A DNA stretch of 64,000 nt. Source: Clostridia bacterium. Its GTDB lineage: Bacteria; Bacillota; Clostridia; UBA1381; UBA9506. Below the pieces are notes generated by a model that saw nothing but the letters and a program-made list of their open reading frames with translations, did not search any database and was not told the origin of the DNA. Shown in pieces: positions 7,838 to 16,653 of the stretch. How positions within the stretch are numbered: the first letter of the stretch is position 1; each line of letters opens with the position of its first letter. Where the stretch lies: NCBI GenBank assembly GCA_017549205.1, contig JAFYVH010000011.1:1-64000 (forward strand). Direction: 5' to 3'. A program made the translations under genes and the position numbers.

Positions 7838-8368
7838 ATGACACTAAAAGAACTTGCACTGAAAAGAGAGAGTTGTCGCTCTTATAAAGAAAGTGTTGTT
7901 TCTCACAAAGAGCTGAAAGAGATTATGGAAACAGCCTGTCTTTCCCCCTCGGCTTGTAACTCTCAGCCCTGGCGTCTGATTGCGGCAGAGGGCGAAAAGG
8001 CAAAAGAAGTGAGCGCCATGATTCAAAAAAGCGGCCGCAATCAGTTTGTTGAAGAGGCCTCGGCGTTTATAGCCATTTGCGAAACACCGGCTGTTCTTCG
8101 TGCAGGCGTTTGTTTTGATCAACAGCATTTTGCACAGATGGATGTTGGTATGGTGACCATGCTCCTCACATTAGCGGCGGCAGATAAGGGTTTGTCCACC
8201 TGCATTTTGGGTTGTTTTGATGAAGAGGGTGTTAAATCTGCCTTAAAAATTCCCGCAGAGATTCCTCTTCGCCTGATTGTGGCTGTGGGTCATGCTAAAG
8301 AGCCGGGGGTGCGTGAAAAAATCAGAAAACCGGCAGCTGAAACCATTTGCTTTAACGAGTGGACATAA
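7838..8368 (+). CDS. nitroreductase family protein
   Basis: A 176-residue FMN-dependent nitroreductase-fold protein. Visible family features are the N-terminal RESCRSYKE, the flavin-contacting SPSACNSQPWR (about 36-46), and the C-terminal LRLIVAVGHAKE. Members reduce nitro compounds, quinones or other small molecules with NAD(P)H; the substrate is not inferable. AAGGAATG precedes ATG 7838. The MATE exporter starts 42 bases downstream on the same strand and may be co-transcribed. Confidence 0.93.
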   Translation: MTLKELALKRESCRSYKESVVSHKELKEIMETACLSPSACNSQPWRLIAAEGEKAKEVSAMIQKSGRNQFVEEASAFIAICETPAVLRAGVCFDQQHFAQMDVGMVTMLLTLAAADKGLSTCILGCFDEEGVKSALKIPAEIPLRLIVAVGHAKEPGVREKIRKPAAETICFNEWT

Positions 8369-8410
8369 GAACAGGTCAGAATTTTAACGGAGAATGGAGC
8401 AATTTTTAAC

Positions 8411-9787
8411 ATGAGCCAAACGATGATTCGGGATTTAACAAAAGGAAATGTGACAAAACTTCTTTTGCAATTTGCATTTCCGCTTTTTTTATCAAACGCT
8501 CTGCAGGCGATATATAACATTGTAGATATGATTGTGGTGGGGCAATACATTGGTGGTGCCGGCATGTCAGCCGTTTCCATCGGTGGCGATATTTTGCATC
8601 TTTTAACCTTTGTTGCCATGGGCTTTTCATCAGCCGGCCAGGTGCTTATTGCACAGGATGTAGGCGCCGGTAATTTAGACCGTGTCCGCCGCACGATTGG
8701 AACGCTGTTTACTTTTCTGCTGGCTGCCTCTGTATCCATATCCATTATCTTCTTTTTAATTCGCAATCCCCTTTTATTATGGGTGAACACCCCCGCAGAA
8801 TCCTATCAGTTCACCTTGGATTATATGGTAATCTGCATAGTGGGACTGGTGTTTATTTATGGCTACAACATTGTCAGTGCTATTTTGCGTGGTATGGGTG
8901 ATAGCCGGCGACCTTTTGTGTTTGTGGCTATTGCAGCGGTTTTAAATCTGATTTTAGACATCCTTTTTGTAGCCGTTTTTGACATGAAAGTGTTCGGTGC
9001 GGCGTTGGCAACGGTCATTGGTCAGGCGGTCAGCTTTATTGTTTCACTTGTTTATCTTTATCGTCATCGTGCAAGTTTTTGTTTTGACTTTAAGTTGAAG
9101 AGCTTTGCAATTGACCGCGACGCTTTTAAACGAATTGCTGTTTTGGGTGTGCCTATGGCCATTCAGGCAGCGGCGGTACATTTTTCCAAAATTGTGCTGA
9201 TGTCGTGGATTAACATGTTTGGTGTTGTTTATTCCGCTTTGGCGGGTATTTACAATAAAATTAATCTTATGATTGCCGTTATCTCCAATTCCTTTACCAC
9301 GGCCGGCAGCGCTATGGTTGGTCAAAATCTGGGTGCAAAGAAAGATGAGCGCATTCCGGAAATTTTAAAAACTGTAACGATTTGTGGTTTTGTTGTATCA
9401 GGAGCGGCGGGACTGGTTATATTGTTCTTTCCCCAACAAGTCTTTTCGGCCTTTACCGGCGATGGTAGCGTGCTGGCTGTTGCTAACGTTTTGATTTGGC
9501 CCATTATTGTAAACTTCATTGGCTCGGCGACCCGAAGCGTCAGCTTTTCGCTGATTAACGGTTCCGGCAATACAAAAATGAATTTGGCGGTTGCCATTAT
9601 CGACGGCATTATTGGGCGAATCGGCATTGCGGCGCTGTTAGGCTTTGCACTTAAAATGGATTGCCTTGGATTTTGGTATGGCGATGCTTTGGCAGGACAT
9701 ATTCCCTTTTTCATTGGTTTGAGTTTTTATCTTTCGGGTAAGTGGCGAACGCAAAAGAAAACTTTGAGCAAACCGGCAGAATTATAA
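8411..9787 (+). CDS. MATE family efflux transporter
   Basis: A 458-residue polytopic membrane protein with the twelve-segment layout of MATE exporters. The N-terminal motif FPLFLSNALQAIYNIVD and VDMIVVGQYIGG are typical, and the two halves are related. MATE proteins export cationic drugs or metabolites in exchange for Na+ or H+. A strong terminator follows. Confidence 0.95.
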   Translation: MSQTMIRDLTKGNVTKLLLQFAFPLFLSNALQAIYNIVDMIVVGQYIGGAGMSAVSIGGDILHLLTFVAMGFSSAGQVLIAQDVGAGNLDRVRRTIGTLFTFLLAASVSISIIFFLIRNPLLLWVNTPAESYQFTLDYMVICIVGLVFIYGYNIVSAILRGMGDSRRPFVFVAIAAVLNLILDILFVAVFDMKVFGAALATVIGQAVSFIVSLVYLYRHRASFCFDFKLKSFAIDRDAFKRIAVLGVPMAIQAAAVHFSKIVLMSWINMFGVVYSALAGIYNKINLMIAVISNSFTTAGSAMVGQNLGAKKDERIPEILKTVTICGFVVSGAAGLVILFFPQQVFSAFTGDGSVLAVANVLIWPIIVNFIGSATRSVSFSLINGSGNTKMNLAVAIIDGIIGRIGIAALLGFALKMDCLGFWYGDALAGHIPFFIGLSFYLSGKWRTQKKTLSKPAEL

Positions 9788-9791
9788 GATT

Positions 9792-9827
9792 AAAAGCGTT
9801 TCTCATGTTAAAGAGAAGCGCTTTTTT
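9792..9827 (+). terminator. terminator of the MATE gene
   Basis: Stem AAAAGCGTTTCTC / GAGAAGCGCTTTT (one mismatch-type pair) followed by T. Confidence 0.85.
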
Positions 9828-9844
9828 AGTGCAAATATTCATAA

Positions 9845-9875
9845 AAAAAGGTTGCGACATTGTCGCAACCTTTTT
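9845..9875 (-). terminator. fba terminator (palindromic, may act on both strands)
   Basis: GGTTGCGACA / TGTCGCAACC with flanking A and T runs, between the convergent MATE and fba genes. Confidence 0.85.
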
Positions 9876-9899
9876 AAAATCAAGTTGATTATTCTAAAA

Positions 9900-10835
9900 T
9901 CAGGCTTTGCCGTCGCAACCCAAAACATTAACCAGTTTTTTCTTAACCAGGTCTTTGATAGCGGCACGAGCCGGTGTCAAATACTGTCTGGGGTCGAAGT
10001 GAGACGGATTTTCAGCCATGTACTTACGAATGGAGCCGGTCAGGGCAAGACGCAAGTCAGAGTCAATGTTGATTTTGCAAACAGCAGATTTTGCAGCTTC
10101 ACGCAGCATGTCTTCGGGGATACCGATAGCATCAGGCATGTTACCGCCGTTAGCGTTGATCATTTCAACATATTCGGGGATAACGCTGCTGGCACCGTGA
10201 AGAACGATGGGGAAGTTAGGCAGGCGCTTTTCGATTTCTTTCAGAATGTCAAAGCGCAGTTCGGGTTTCTGACCGGGCTTGAATTTGTAAGCACCGTGGC
10301 TTGTGCCAATGGCAATAGCCAAAGAGTCAACACCGGTACGGGTAACGAATTCTTCAACTTCAGAAGGACGAGTGTAAGAAGCGTCTTCTTCAGAAACATT
10401 AACATCGTCTTCAATGCCGGCTAAGCGACCTAATTCACCTTCAACAACAACGCCACGCTCGTGAGCATATTCAACAACCTTTTTGGTCAGAGCAATATTG
10501 TCTTCAAAAGAGTGGTGAGAACCGTCAATCATAACGGATGTGAAACCGCCGTCAATGCAGGATTTGCACAGCTCAAAAGTGTCACCATGGTCAAGGTGCA
10601 AGCAGATGGGCAGGTCGGTTTCGATTAAAGCAGCTTCTACCAATTTTACCAGATATGTATGGTTTGCATACTTTCTGGCACCTGCAGAAACCTGCAGAAT
10701 CAGGGGAGCGCTAACCTCTTTGGCAGCCTCTGTGATTCCCTGGATGATTTCCATATTGTTTACATTAAAGGCACCAATGGCATAACCGCCGTCATATGCC
10801 TTCTGAAACATTTCCTTAGATGTTACTAATGGCAT
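9900..10835 (-). CDS. fba: fructose-bisphosphate aldolase, class II
   Basis: The enzyme cleaves fructose 1,6-bisphosphate into two triose phosphates (glycolysis and gluconeogenesis, cytoplasm). The 311-residue product shows the class II zinc site H80-L-D-H83-G-D, the VEGELGRLAG loop, GTSHGAYKF and LHGASSV for phosphate and zinc binding. ATG 10835 is chosen over the codon at 10889 because AAGGAG lies nine bases upstream and the family starts MPLVTSKEMF. A consensus-like promoter is found at 10869-10897. Confidence 0.97.
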   Translation of the reverse strand: MPLVTSKEMFQKAYDGGYAIGAFNVNNMEIIQGITEAAKEVSAPLILQVSAGARKYANHTYLVKLVEAALIETDLPICLHLDHGDTFELCKSCIDGGFTSVMIDGSHHSFEDNIALTKKVVEYAHERGVVVEGELGRLAGIEDDVNVSEEDASYTRPSEVEEFVTRTGVDSLAIAIGTSHGAYKFKPGQKPELRFDILKEIEKRLPNFPIVLHGASSVIPEYVEMINANGGNMPDAIGIPEDMLREAAKSAVCKINIDSDLRLALTGSIRKYMAENPSHFDPRQYLTPARAAIKDLVKKKLVNVLGCDGKA

Positions 10836-10868
10836 TTGTTTCAACTCCTTATAAAATTTGTTACTTTT

Positions 10869-10897
10869 ATTGTACCAAATCAAAGACATAAAATCAA
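10869..10897 (-). promoter_or_regulatory. sigma-A type promoter of fba
   Basis: On the minus strand: TTGATT, 17-base spacer, TACAAT, ending about 34 bases before the fba start. Confidence 0.75.
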
Positions 10898-10969
10898 TAG
10901 CAAAATCAAATAAAGTGACAAATTTTTCGTGGAGAAATATCGGCAGTATGCAGCAAAAGTCGCCCCTGC

Positions 10970-11461
10970 TTAAATAAAGTCAGCCGGGAGAAAAGAAAGA
11001 GTGAGTCCTAAGGTGACAAAGCCCAACAATGCGTCAATATCGTTCAAAAAAGGTATATGAACAGGAAATTCCTGCGGCTCAATCAAAAGCCCCTTTAAAG
11101 ACACAAAAGAGCGTTGAATGCAACATTGAAAACGAGTTTGTCCCTCATCTGCATGAATACTTGAGGCGGTAACTGTGGCTAAAGAGTTAAGCCCATAGGT
11201 TATGATAACTGACTTTTTGTTATAAAAAAACCCATGCTCGTTGGCGTTTAAAAGGGTCATATAATCAGCAGAGCAAGAACAAGCGGCGCTATTGTGGAGC
11301 AAGGCGATGTCACAATTTTTGTTGGCTTTAGGGTCAAGCAGGCAATAGGTCCCATCGCCAAACAGAGCGCTTTGACAAAAATTGATATTTTTTTTGTAAA
11401 AAGCCTGTTTCAGCATTTGGGCAATGACATTTCCCCTTTCGGCAATTGCCACAGTAACCAT
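10970..11461 (-). CDS. hypothetical protein, possible Mur-ligase-like fragment
   Basis: A 163-residue protein with a good GGGAG site upstream of ATG 11461. I do not recognise a named family. The middle and end (VIITYGLNSLATVTASSI, then GLLIEPQEFPVHIPFLNDIDALLGFV) resemble the region in Mur ligases where ATVTA is followed by the G-HN-NALAA loop, but there is no ATP-binding GTNGKT motif and the conserved HN is replaced by LND. It may be a degenerate, non-catalytic relative. It lies divergently from the SipL-like coat gene. Confidence 0.6.
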   Translation of the reverse strand: MVTVAIAERGNVIAQMLKQAFYKKNINFCQSALFGDGTYCLLDPKANKNCDIALLHNSAACSCSADYMTLLNANEHGFFYNKKSVIITYGLNSLATVTASSIHADEGQTRFQCCIQRSFVSLKGLLIEPQEFPVHIPFLNDIDALLGFVTLGLTLSFLPADFI

Positions 11462-11649
11462 GTAAACACTCCCATATTCCGTTATTCCTGTAATAGTTTT
11501 TCAAAATGTCAGATTTTTATGCGATTTGGCATAATTCTTTCTGCCTTTGAATAGATTGAACTGAAAGCAAAATGCCGGCATGGCAAGGAACAAAAACCGG
11601 CAACGAAAATGTTTATGCTGATATGGATTATATAAAGGAGGAGCAAATC

Positions 11650-13200
11650 ATGCAAATCGAGTTTAAAAAAGAAGTTGTCCCTTTAAGTGAAATGCAGTGG
11701 AGTCAAAGCGAAACGCTGCTTGCAGAGGGAGATGTGATTGTACCTGATATCAAGCCGGATATTCGTGAAATTTTATTGGCAGAGGCACGCTCGGTCATTA
11801 CAGAACATCACATTAGCGAGGGTAAACTTTATGTAACGGGTGCTTCTGATGTTCACATTTTATATGTGCCTGAAACAGAAGAAAGAGCACCAAAAAATAT
11901 TGAAACCAGATTTGAATTTAAAGAAACTTTCGATGTGGGCGAGGGTAATTTTTCTGATGTAAATGTGTGTGCATCAACGGCGCACATCGAATTTTCGCTG
12001 ATCAATTCACGCAAGCTGAACATGAAGGTTGCTGTGGCGATTTCTGCCCGCGGATATGTAAAACGAAATCTTTCTCTTTTGACCGATGTGACAGAGGAGG
12101 GCGTGGTGCAAATTAAGAAAAAGCCCATTACGGCTTATCAGGTTGTGGCCGATACCACTCGTGAACTTGTTATTGCAGATGCCATTTCAGTGCCTACGGC
12201 CAAGCCGGATATTGATGAAATCATTAAACTCAATATAAAACCTGTTCATGGCGATTGCAAAATTATGTCGGGCAAAATTTTGCTTAAGGGCACGCTGGCG
12301 GTTAACACCCTTTATTGCGGGGATGATGCCGAGCGGCGTATAGAACACATGGAGCATGAAATTATGTTCAGTGAAATGGCTGATATTGCGGGGCTGGAAG
12401 AAGATTGCTTGTGCCATGTTAATTACAGCATAAAAAAAGTGCACTATTCCGTTAGCGAGGATGTAAACGGAGAGGCACGGGTTGTTTCTTTAGATATAGT
12501 TTTGTCAGCCGATATCATCGCATCTCATTTAGAAGATGTTCAGGTGATTGAAGATTGCTACAGTACAAAGGGCAGGACCAATCCTCAATGTGAGGAGCTT
12601 TTTGTTGATGAACTTTTGTCTGAGGGCGTGAGCCACGAAAGCATTAAAGAAGTTTTATCCATTCCCGAAGGCATGCCTGCGGCAGGTGCTGTATACAGCC
12701 TGACCTGTACGCCCAAAATCAAAGAAATTCAGATTGTTCAGGATAAAATGGTGATTCATGGAAAATTGGCTGCTTTTGTGCTTTATGGTTGTGCTGAAAC
12801 AGAAAACCCCATGTATAGCTTGGTGGGTGAATTCGATTTTGAGCATGCTATAGCTGTTGATGGATTAGATAGCGACAGTCGTTGCGAGTGTAATGTGACA
12901 GAGCAGAGTGTTAGCTTTACATTAAATGCAGCATCTGAAATTGAACTGCGATGCATTTTAGAATTTTACACCCGTGCCATGCGCAAAACCAAGGTGACTC
13001 TGTTAACCGGCTGTGATGTAGAAGAAGAGAGTGAAGATACACAAAGAAGAGGCATGATTATTTATTTTGTGCAACCCGGCGACAGCCTTTGGAGCATTGC
13101 CAAACATTATAAGACAGACCAGAATAAAATTATGCAGCTGAACAAAATGGATAACACGCAAATTGTCTCCGGACAAAAATTGCTCATTCCCGGTGCCTGA
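11650..13200 (+). CDS. sipL: SPOCS (DUF3794) and LysM protein, SipL-like coat morphogenesis protein
   Basis: The 516-residue product has repeated DUF3794/SPOCS-type segments (for example KPDIREILLAEA and KPDIDEIIKLN) and a C-terminal LysM domain in about the last 45 residues (YFVQPGDSLWSIAKHYKT to SGQKLLIPGA). This architecture and length match C. difficile SipL, the functional counterpart of SpoVID, whose LysM domain binds SpoIVA during coat assembly. The likely site of action is the mother-cell face of the forespore. ATG 11650 follows AAAGGAGGAG; the open frame extends to 11572 but without a ribosome site. The symbol is by domain architecture; other SPOCS-LysM proteins exist. Confidence 0.8.
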   Translation: MQIEFKKEVVPLSEMQWSQSETLLAEGDVIVPDIKPDIREILLAEARSVITEHHISEGKLYVTGASDVHILYVPETEERAPKNIETRFEFKETFDVGEGNFSDVNVCASTAHIEFSLINSRKLNMKVAVAISARGYVKRNLSLLTDVTEEGVVQIKKKPITAYQVVADTTRELVIADAISVPTAKPDIDEIIKLNIKPVHGDCKIMSGKILLKGTLAVNTLYCGDDAERRIEHMEHEIMFSEMADIAGLEEDCLCHVNYSIKKVHYSVSEDVNGEARVVSLDIVLSADIIASHLEDVQVIEDCYSTKGRTNPQCEELFVDELLSEGVSHESIKEVLSIPEGMPAAGAVYSLTCTPKIKEIQIVQDKMVIHGKLAAFVLYGCAETENPMYSLVGEFDFEHAIAVDGLDSDSRCECNVTEQSVSFTLNAASEIELRCILEFYTRAMRKTKVTLLTGCDVEEESEDTQRRGMIIYFVQPGDSLWSIAKHYKTDQNKIMQLNKMDNTQIVSGQKLLIPGA

Positions 13201-13272
13201 GTGGGAAAACCTTGACAAAGGGTATGCTTTTGTGTAGAATAATGAGTGAATAAAAGCCAAGGGTGTGATTTT

Positions 13273-13452
13273 ATGTCGCAAACAAGCTGCGAAACCTGTG
13301 CTCATTATGTCTATGATGAGTTGTGCGATTGTTATTACTGTGCTGTTAATTTAGATGAAGATGAAATGCGCCGTTTTTTAACAGGGGGTTCTTTTTCCTG
13401 CTCCTATTGGCGCAATGGTGACGACTATGAAGTTGTGAAAAAGCAAAGATAG
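13273..13452 (+). CDS. DUF6472 family small Cys-rich protein
   Basis: A 59-residue protein with CETCAHYVYDELCDCYYC and a later SCSYW, that is, six cysteines in a likely metal-binding arrangement, plus the family string VNLDEDEM. Function unknown; conserved in Clostridia. ATG 13273 is preferred over the upstream GTG 13246 because AAGGGTG lies just before it. It follows the SipL-like gene by 72 bases and ends at a terminator shared with rpmB. Confidence 0.8.
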   Translation: MSQTSCETCAHYVYDELCDCYYCAVNLDEDEMRRFLTGGSFSCSYWRNGDDYEVVKKQR

Positions 13453-13478
13453 GCTCTTTAATAAAATAGCGGAACGAC

Positions 13479-13508
13479 AAAAAGGGATACCGAAACGGTA
13501 TCCCTTTT
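13479..13508. terminator. bidirectional terminator between DUF6472 gene and rpmB
   Basis: Stem AAAAGGGATACCG / CGGTATCCCTTTT with an AAA loop; A and T runs on both sides serve the two convergent genes. Confidence 0.9.
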
Positions 13509-13524
13509 ATTCACACTTTTTTTG

Positions 13525-13713
13525 TTAGATTGCTCTGGTTACCTTATCAGAACGCAGACATCTTGAGCAAACAGTAATGGTTTTCGGAGTTCCGTTAACC
13601 AAAGCCTTAACCTTTCTGATATTGGGCTTCCAAGTTCTGTTTGATCTTCTGTGAGAATGGCTGACCTTAATACCAAAGACAACACCTTTTCCGCAGATTT
13701 CACACTTTGCCAT
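13525..13713 (-). CDS. rpmB: 50S ribosomal protein L28
   Basis: The 62-residue protein begins MAKCEICGKGVVFG and ends VCSRCLRSDKVTRAI, with four cysteines (CxxC twice) of the zinc-binding form of L28. GGGAGG precedes ATG 13713. It is transcribed alone from a promoter at 13822-13850 with a leader of roughly 100 bases that carries two stem-loops. Confidence 0.97.
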   Translation of the reverse strand: MAKCEICGKGVVFGIKVSHSHRRSNRTWKPNIRKVKALVNGTPKTITVCSRCLRSDKVTRAI

Positions 13714-13761
13714 CTATCGTACACCTCCCATATGTTCAAAGACAATTATTCACATTCAAAT

Positions 13762-13806
13762 GCAGCTATATAGCTGCGAAGTCGAGGCTGTTTTTATCAT
13801 CAGCCT
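13762..13806 (-). promoter_or_regulatory. structured rpmB leader
   Basis: Two stem-loops lie between the promoter and the ribosome site: a perfect 16-base palindrome GCAGCTATATAGCTGC (13762-13777) and AGGCTG/CAGCCT around a ten-base loop (13785-13806). Ribosomal protein leaders often mediate autoregulation; this role is inference. Confidence 0.4.
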
Positions 13807-13821
13807 AAACCGACAAAGTTT

Positions 13822-13850
13822 ATTATAACAAAAAATTATGCTAAAAGCAA
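13822..13850 (-). promoter_or_regulatory. sigma-A type promoter of rpmB
   Basis: Minus strand: TTGCTT, 17-base spacer, TATAAT. Confidence 0.75.
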
Positions 13851-13898
13851 GAGTTTTTTCATTTTTTTTGAGAATTATTTCTTGCTTTCTTTTTTATC

Positions 13899-14753
13899 TT
13901 ATTTTCCCGCGTGAATGAGAGCCGCTTTTGCTGTGTTTTTCATTAACATAGCAATGGTCATGGGACCAACACCACCGGGAACGGGGGTGATGGCAGAAGC
14001 ACGCTTGGCTGCCGATTCAAAAGCAACATCGCCCACCAAACGGCCATCCTCTAAGCGGTTCATGCCCACATCAATCACCACGGCACCTTCTTTAATCATA
14101 TCGCCTGTAATGAGCTCGGCCACGCCAACAGCGGCAACAACCACATCGGCTCTGCGAACCGTCTCGGCAAGATCACGGGTTTTAGAATGGCAAATGGTAA
14201 CTGTGCCATGGGAATGCAGAAGCAGCATGGACATAGGCTTTCCTACAATGTTACTGCGCCCGATAACAACACATTCTTTGCCCTTAATATCAATGCCGCT
14301 TTCTTTAATCAGTTCCATAACACCGGCAGGGGTGCAGGGCAGAAAATCATAATCACCAATCATAATTTTGCCCACATTAACAGGATGAAAAGCATCTACA
14401 TCTTTATCAGGTGAAATGGCATTGATAACTGCCTTTTCATCTAAATGTTTAGGCAGGGGCAACTGACACAAAATGCCGTCAATGTCGCTTTTGTTCAGCT
14501 TTTGAATTAATGCCAGAAGTTCTTCCTGTGTTGTTGTGCCGGGAAGGGCATATTCTTCAGAGCGAATGCCGATATATTCACAAGCCTTTTTCTTGTTGTT
14601 AACATAAATTCTTGAAGCAGGATCATCCCCTACGATGATGACTGCCAGACCGGGATGAATGCCCTTTGCCTTGAGGTTGCTTACGGTTTCCTTCAGTTCG
14701 TCCTTGATTCTCTGTGAAACGGCTTTTCCGTCCAGAATTTTTGCTTTTTCCAT
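13899..14753 (-). CDS. folD: methylenetetrahydrofolate dehydrogenase / methenyltetrahydrofolate cyclohydrolase
   Basis: FolD interconverts 5,10-methylene-, methenyl- and 10-formyl-tetrahydrofolate. The 284-residue product has the catalytic [13 protein letters not shown], the QLPLP signature, the NADP-binding [11 protein letters not shown] and the terminal [17 protein letters not shown] lies upstream of ATG 14753. The first 131 bases overlap the 3' end of the upstream ygiQ-like gene in a different frame; the ribosome site is therefore inside that gene and the two are probably translated from one message with ftsK. Confidence 0.97.
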   Translation of the reverse strand: MEKAKILDGKAVSQRIKDELKETVSNLKAKGIHPGLAVIIVGDDPASRIYVNNKKKACEYIGIRSEEYALPGTTTQEELLALIQKLNKSDIDGILCQLPLPKHLDEKAVINAISPDKDVDAFHPVNVGKIMIGDYDFLPCTPAGVMELIKESGIDIKGKECVVIGRSNIVGKPMSMLLLHSHGTVTICHSKTRDLAETVRRADVVVAAVGVAELITGDMIKEGAVVIDVGMNRLEDGRLVGDVAFESAAKRASAITPVPGGVGPMTIAMLMKNTAKAALIHAGK

Positions 14754-16653
14754 GGTCTTTTCCTCCTGAATGATTATGAATAGAAGACGATTTTTGTCTT
14801 TTTGTATTTTGGATTTTTTTGCTCTTTTTTGTTTCTGTTTTTGAGGTAGCCTGCGGCGGCTCTATCAAACAAGAAGGCCCAAAGCCGATTAAGTCCTCTC
14901 GTCCGGCTTTTTTCAGTGCCCGATAAACCGTGGTTCGATTTTTGGGTAAATACGCCTGCAACAGGGCCCTTTGCATAACCTTTTCTTCACCCTTGGGCAC
15001 ATAAACGGACTTTAGCGTAAAGGGGTCAAGTCCCGTGTGGTACATGGCAGTTGAAACAGAGCCGGGGGTGGGATAAAAATCCTGCACCTGTTCGGGACGG
15101 ATTTTCTCCTTTCGCAAATAGACAGCCAGCTCGATGGCTTCAGAAAGGGTAGAGCCCGGATGTCCTGACATAAGATATGGCACAAGGTATTGTTCTTTAC
15201 CAAAAGTTTCATTCAAGACTTTATATTTCTTCCTAAAGGCCTCATAAACGCTGTGTTTTGGTTTGCCCATAGCAGCCAAAACCGAATCAGAAATATGCTC
15301 GGGTGCGACCTTGAGCTGTCCGCTGACATGGTGTTTTAGCAAATCTTTAAAAAAGGCATCGTTTTTATCCGCCATTAAATAGTCAAAGCGAATGCCGGAA
15401 CGAATAAAGACCTTTTTAATGTAGGGCAGAGCACGCAACTTTTTCAACAATGCAGCGTAGTCTGTGTGGTCAACCGTCATGGCCTTACAGGGCGCAGGAT
15501 ATAAGCAGCGCTTGTTGCGGCAGGGGCCATCTTGTAGCTGTTTGTCACAAGCTGGACGGCGAAAGTTTGCTGTGGGGCCGCCCACATCATGAATGTAACC
15601 CTTGAAATCGGGCAAGTCTTTTAAAAGCTCAGCCTCTTTTAAAATAGAATCGTGGCTTCGGGATGTCACCGCCCGCCCCTGATGAAAAGCAAGGGAGCAA
15701 AAATTGCAGGAGCCAAAACAACCGCGGGACGAGGTGATGCTAAACTGCACCTCAGAAAGTGCCGGCACGCCGCCTGCCTCGTCATACATAGGATGCGCAC
15801 GACGGGCGTAAGGCAGTTCATAAACCGCATCCAGCTCTTTGGTCGAAAGAGGCGGCATGGGTGGGTTTTGCACGAGATAGCGATTGCCATGGGGCTGTAC
15901 CAATGTTTTTCCACGCAGGTGGTCCTGCTCATAAAACATGGTGCAGGTTGCCTGGGCATATTGTTTTTTACTTTCTGAAACAGCCTCGAAAGAGGGCAAC
16001 ATGACATAATCTGAATGTATATCATCTAAAGAGGCAGCTGTATAGCAAGTGCCCCTGATGTGATGGAGCTTTGAAACAGGATTTCCTGCCGCTAAGGCAT
16101 CGGCAATTTCTGTAATAATTGCCTCGCCCATGCCGTAAGCTAAAAGGTCAGCACGGCTGTCAAACAGAATAGAGCGGCGCACCTGATTCTGCCAGTAGTC
16201 ATAATGCGCCATGCGACGCAGGCTGGCTTCAATGCCGCCGATGATAACAGGCAAACCGGGAAAAGCCTGGCGCACAAGATTAGCGTAAACCAAAAGAGCG
16301 CGGTCGGGTCGTTTGCCCGCCACGCCACCGGGGGAATACAAATCCTGGCTGCGAGGCTTTTTGGCAGCGGTATAATGGGCAACCATTGAGTCCAAGTTGC
16401 CGGCACCAATAAAAATGCCCAGTTTTGGGCAACCCAGTTTAATAAAATCTTTTGTGCTGTGCCAATCAGGCTGCGCAATAACACCAACGCGATAACCGGC
16501 GCCAGTGAGCACACGGGTGATAACGGAAACAGCAAAGGAAGGGTGGTCAACATAAGCGTCGCCGGAAATATATAAAAAATCCGGCGCATCCCAACCCAGC
16601 GCATCCATTTCTTCTTTGGTAACCGGCAAAAATCCGGCGTCTATTCCCATCAT
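14623..16653 (-). CDS. YgiQ family radical SAM protein with long basic tail
   Basis: The 676-residue protein matches YgiQ-type radical SAM enzymes (UPF0313): N-terminal [17 protein letters not shown], a central CxxxCxxC cluster motif in [19 protein letters not shown], and [14 protein letters not shown]. The reaction is unknown. The conserved part ends near residue 605 ([11 protein letters not shown]). The rest is a Lys/Arg/Ser/His/Gly-rich tail whose last 43 codons overlap the start of folD. ATG 16653 overlaps the ftsK stop as ATGA. Confidence 0.93.
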   Translation of the reverse strand: MMGIDAGFLPVTKEEMDALGWDAPDFLYISGDAYVDHPSFAVSVITRVLTGAGYRVGVIAQPDWHSTKDFIKLGCPKLGIFIGAGNLDSMVAHYTAAKKPRSQDLYSPGGVAGKRPDRALLVYANLVRQAFPGLPVIIGGIEASLRRMAHYDYWQNQVRRSILFDSRADLLAYGMGEAIITEIADALAAGNPVSKLHHIRGTCYTAASLDDIHSDYVMLPSFEAVSESKKQYAQATCTMFYEQDHLRGKTLVQPHGNRYLVQNPPMPPLSTKELDAVYELPYARRAHPMYDEAGGVPALSEVQFSITSSRGCFGSCNFCSLAFHQGRAVTSRSHDSILKEAELLKDLPDFKGYIHDVGGPTANFRRPACDKQLQDGPCRNKRCLYPAPCKAMTVDHTDYAALLKKLRALPYIKKVFIRSGIRFDYLMADKNDAFFKDLLKHHVSGQLKVAPEHISDSVLAAMGKPKHSVYEAFRKKYKVLNETFGKEQYLVPYLMSGHPGSTLSEAIELAVYLRKEKIRPEQVQDFYPTPGSVSTAMYHTGLDPFTLKSVYVPKGEEKVMQRALLQAYLPKNRTTVYRALKKAGREDLIGFGPSCLIEPPQATSKTETKKSKKIQNTKRQKSSSIHNHSGGKDHGKSKNSGRKSRFTENQGRTEGNRKQPQGKGHSSRSGSHHRRG

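Noticed and set aside
9852..10424. 190-codon plus-strand frame opposite fba
   Set aside because: Antisense shadow of fba and overlaps the fba terminator; no recognisable domain.
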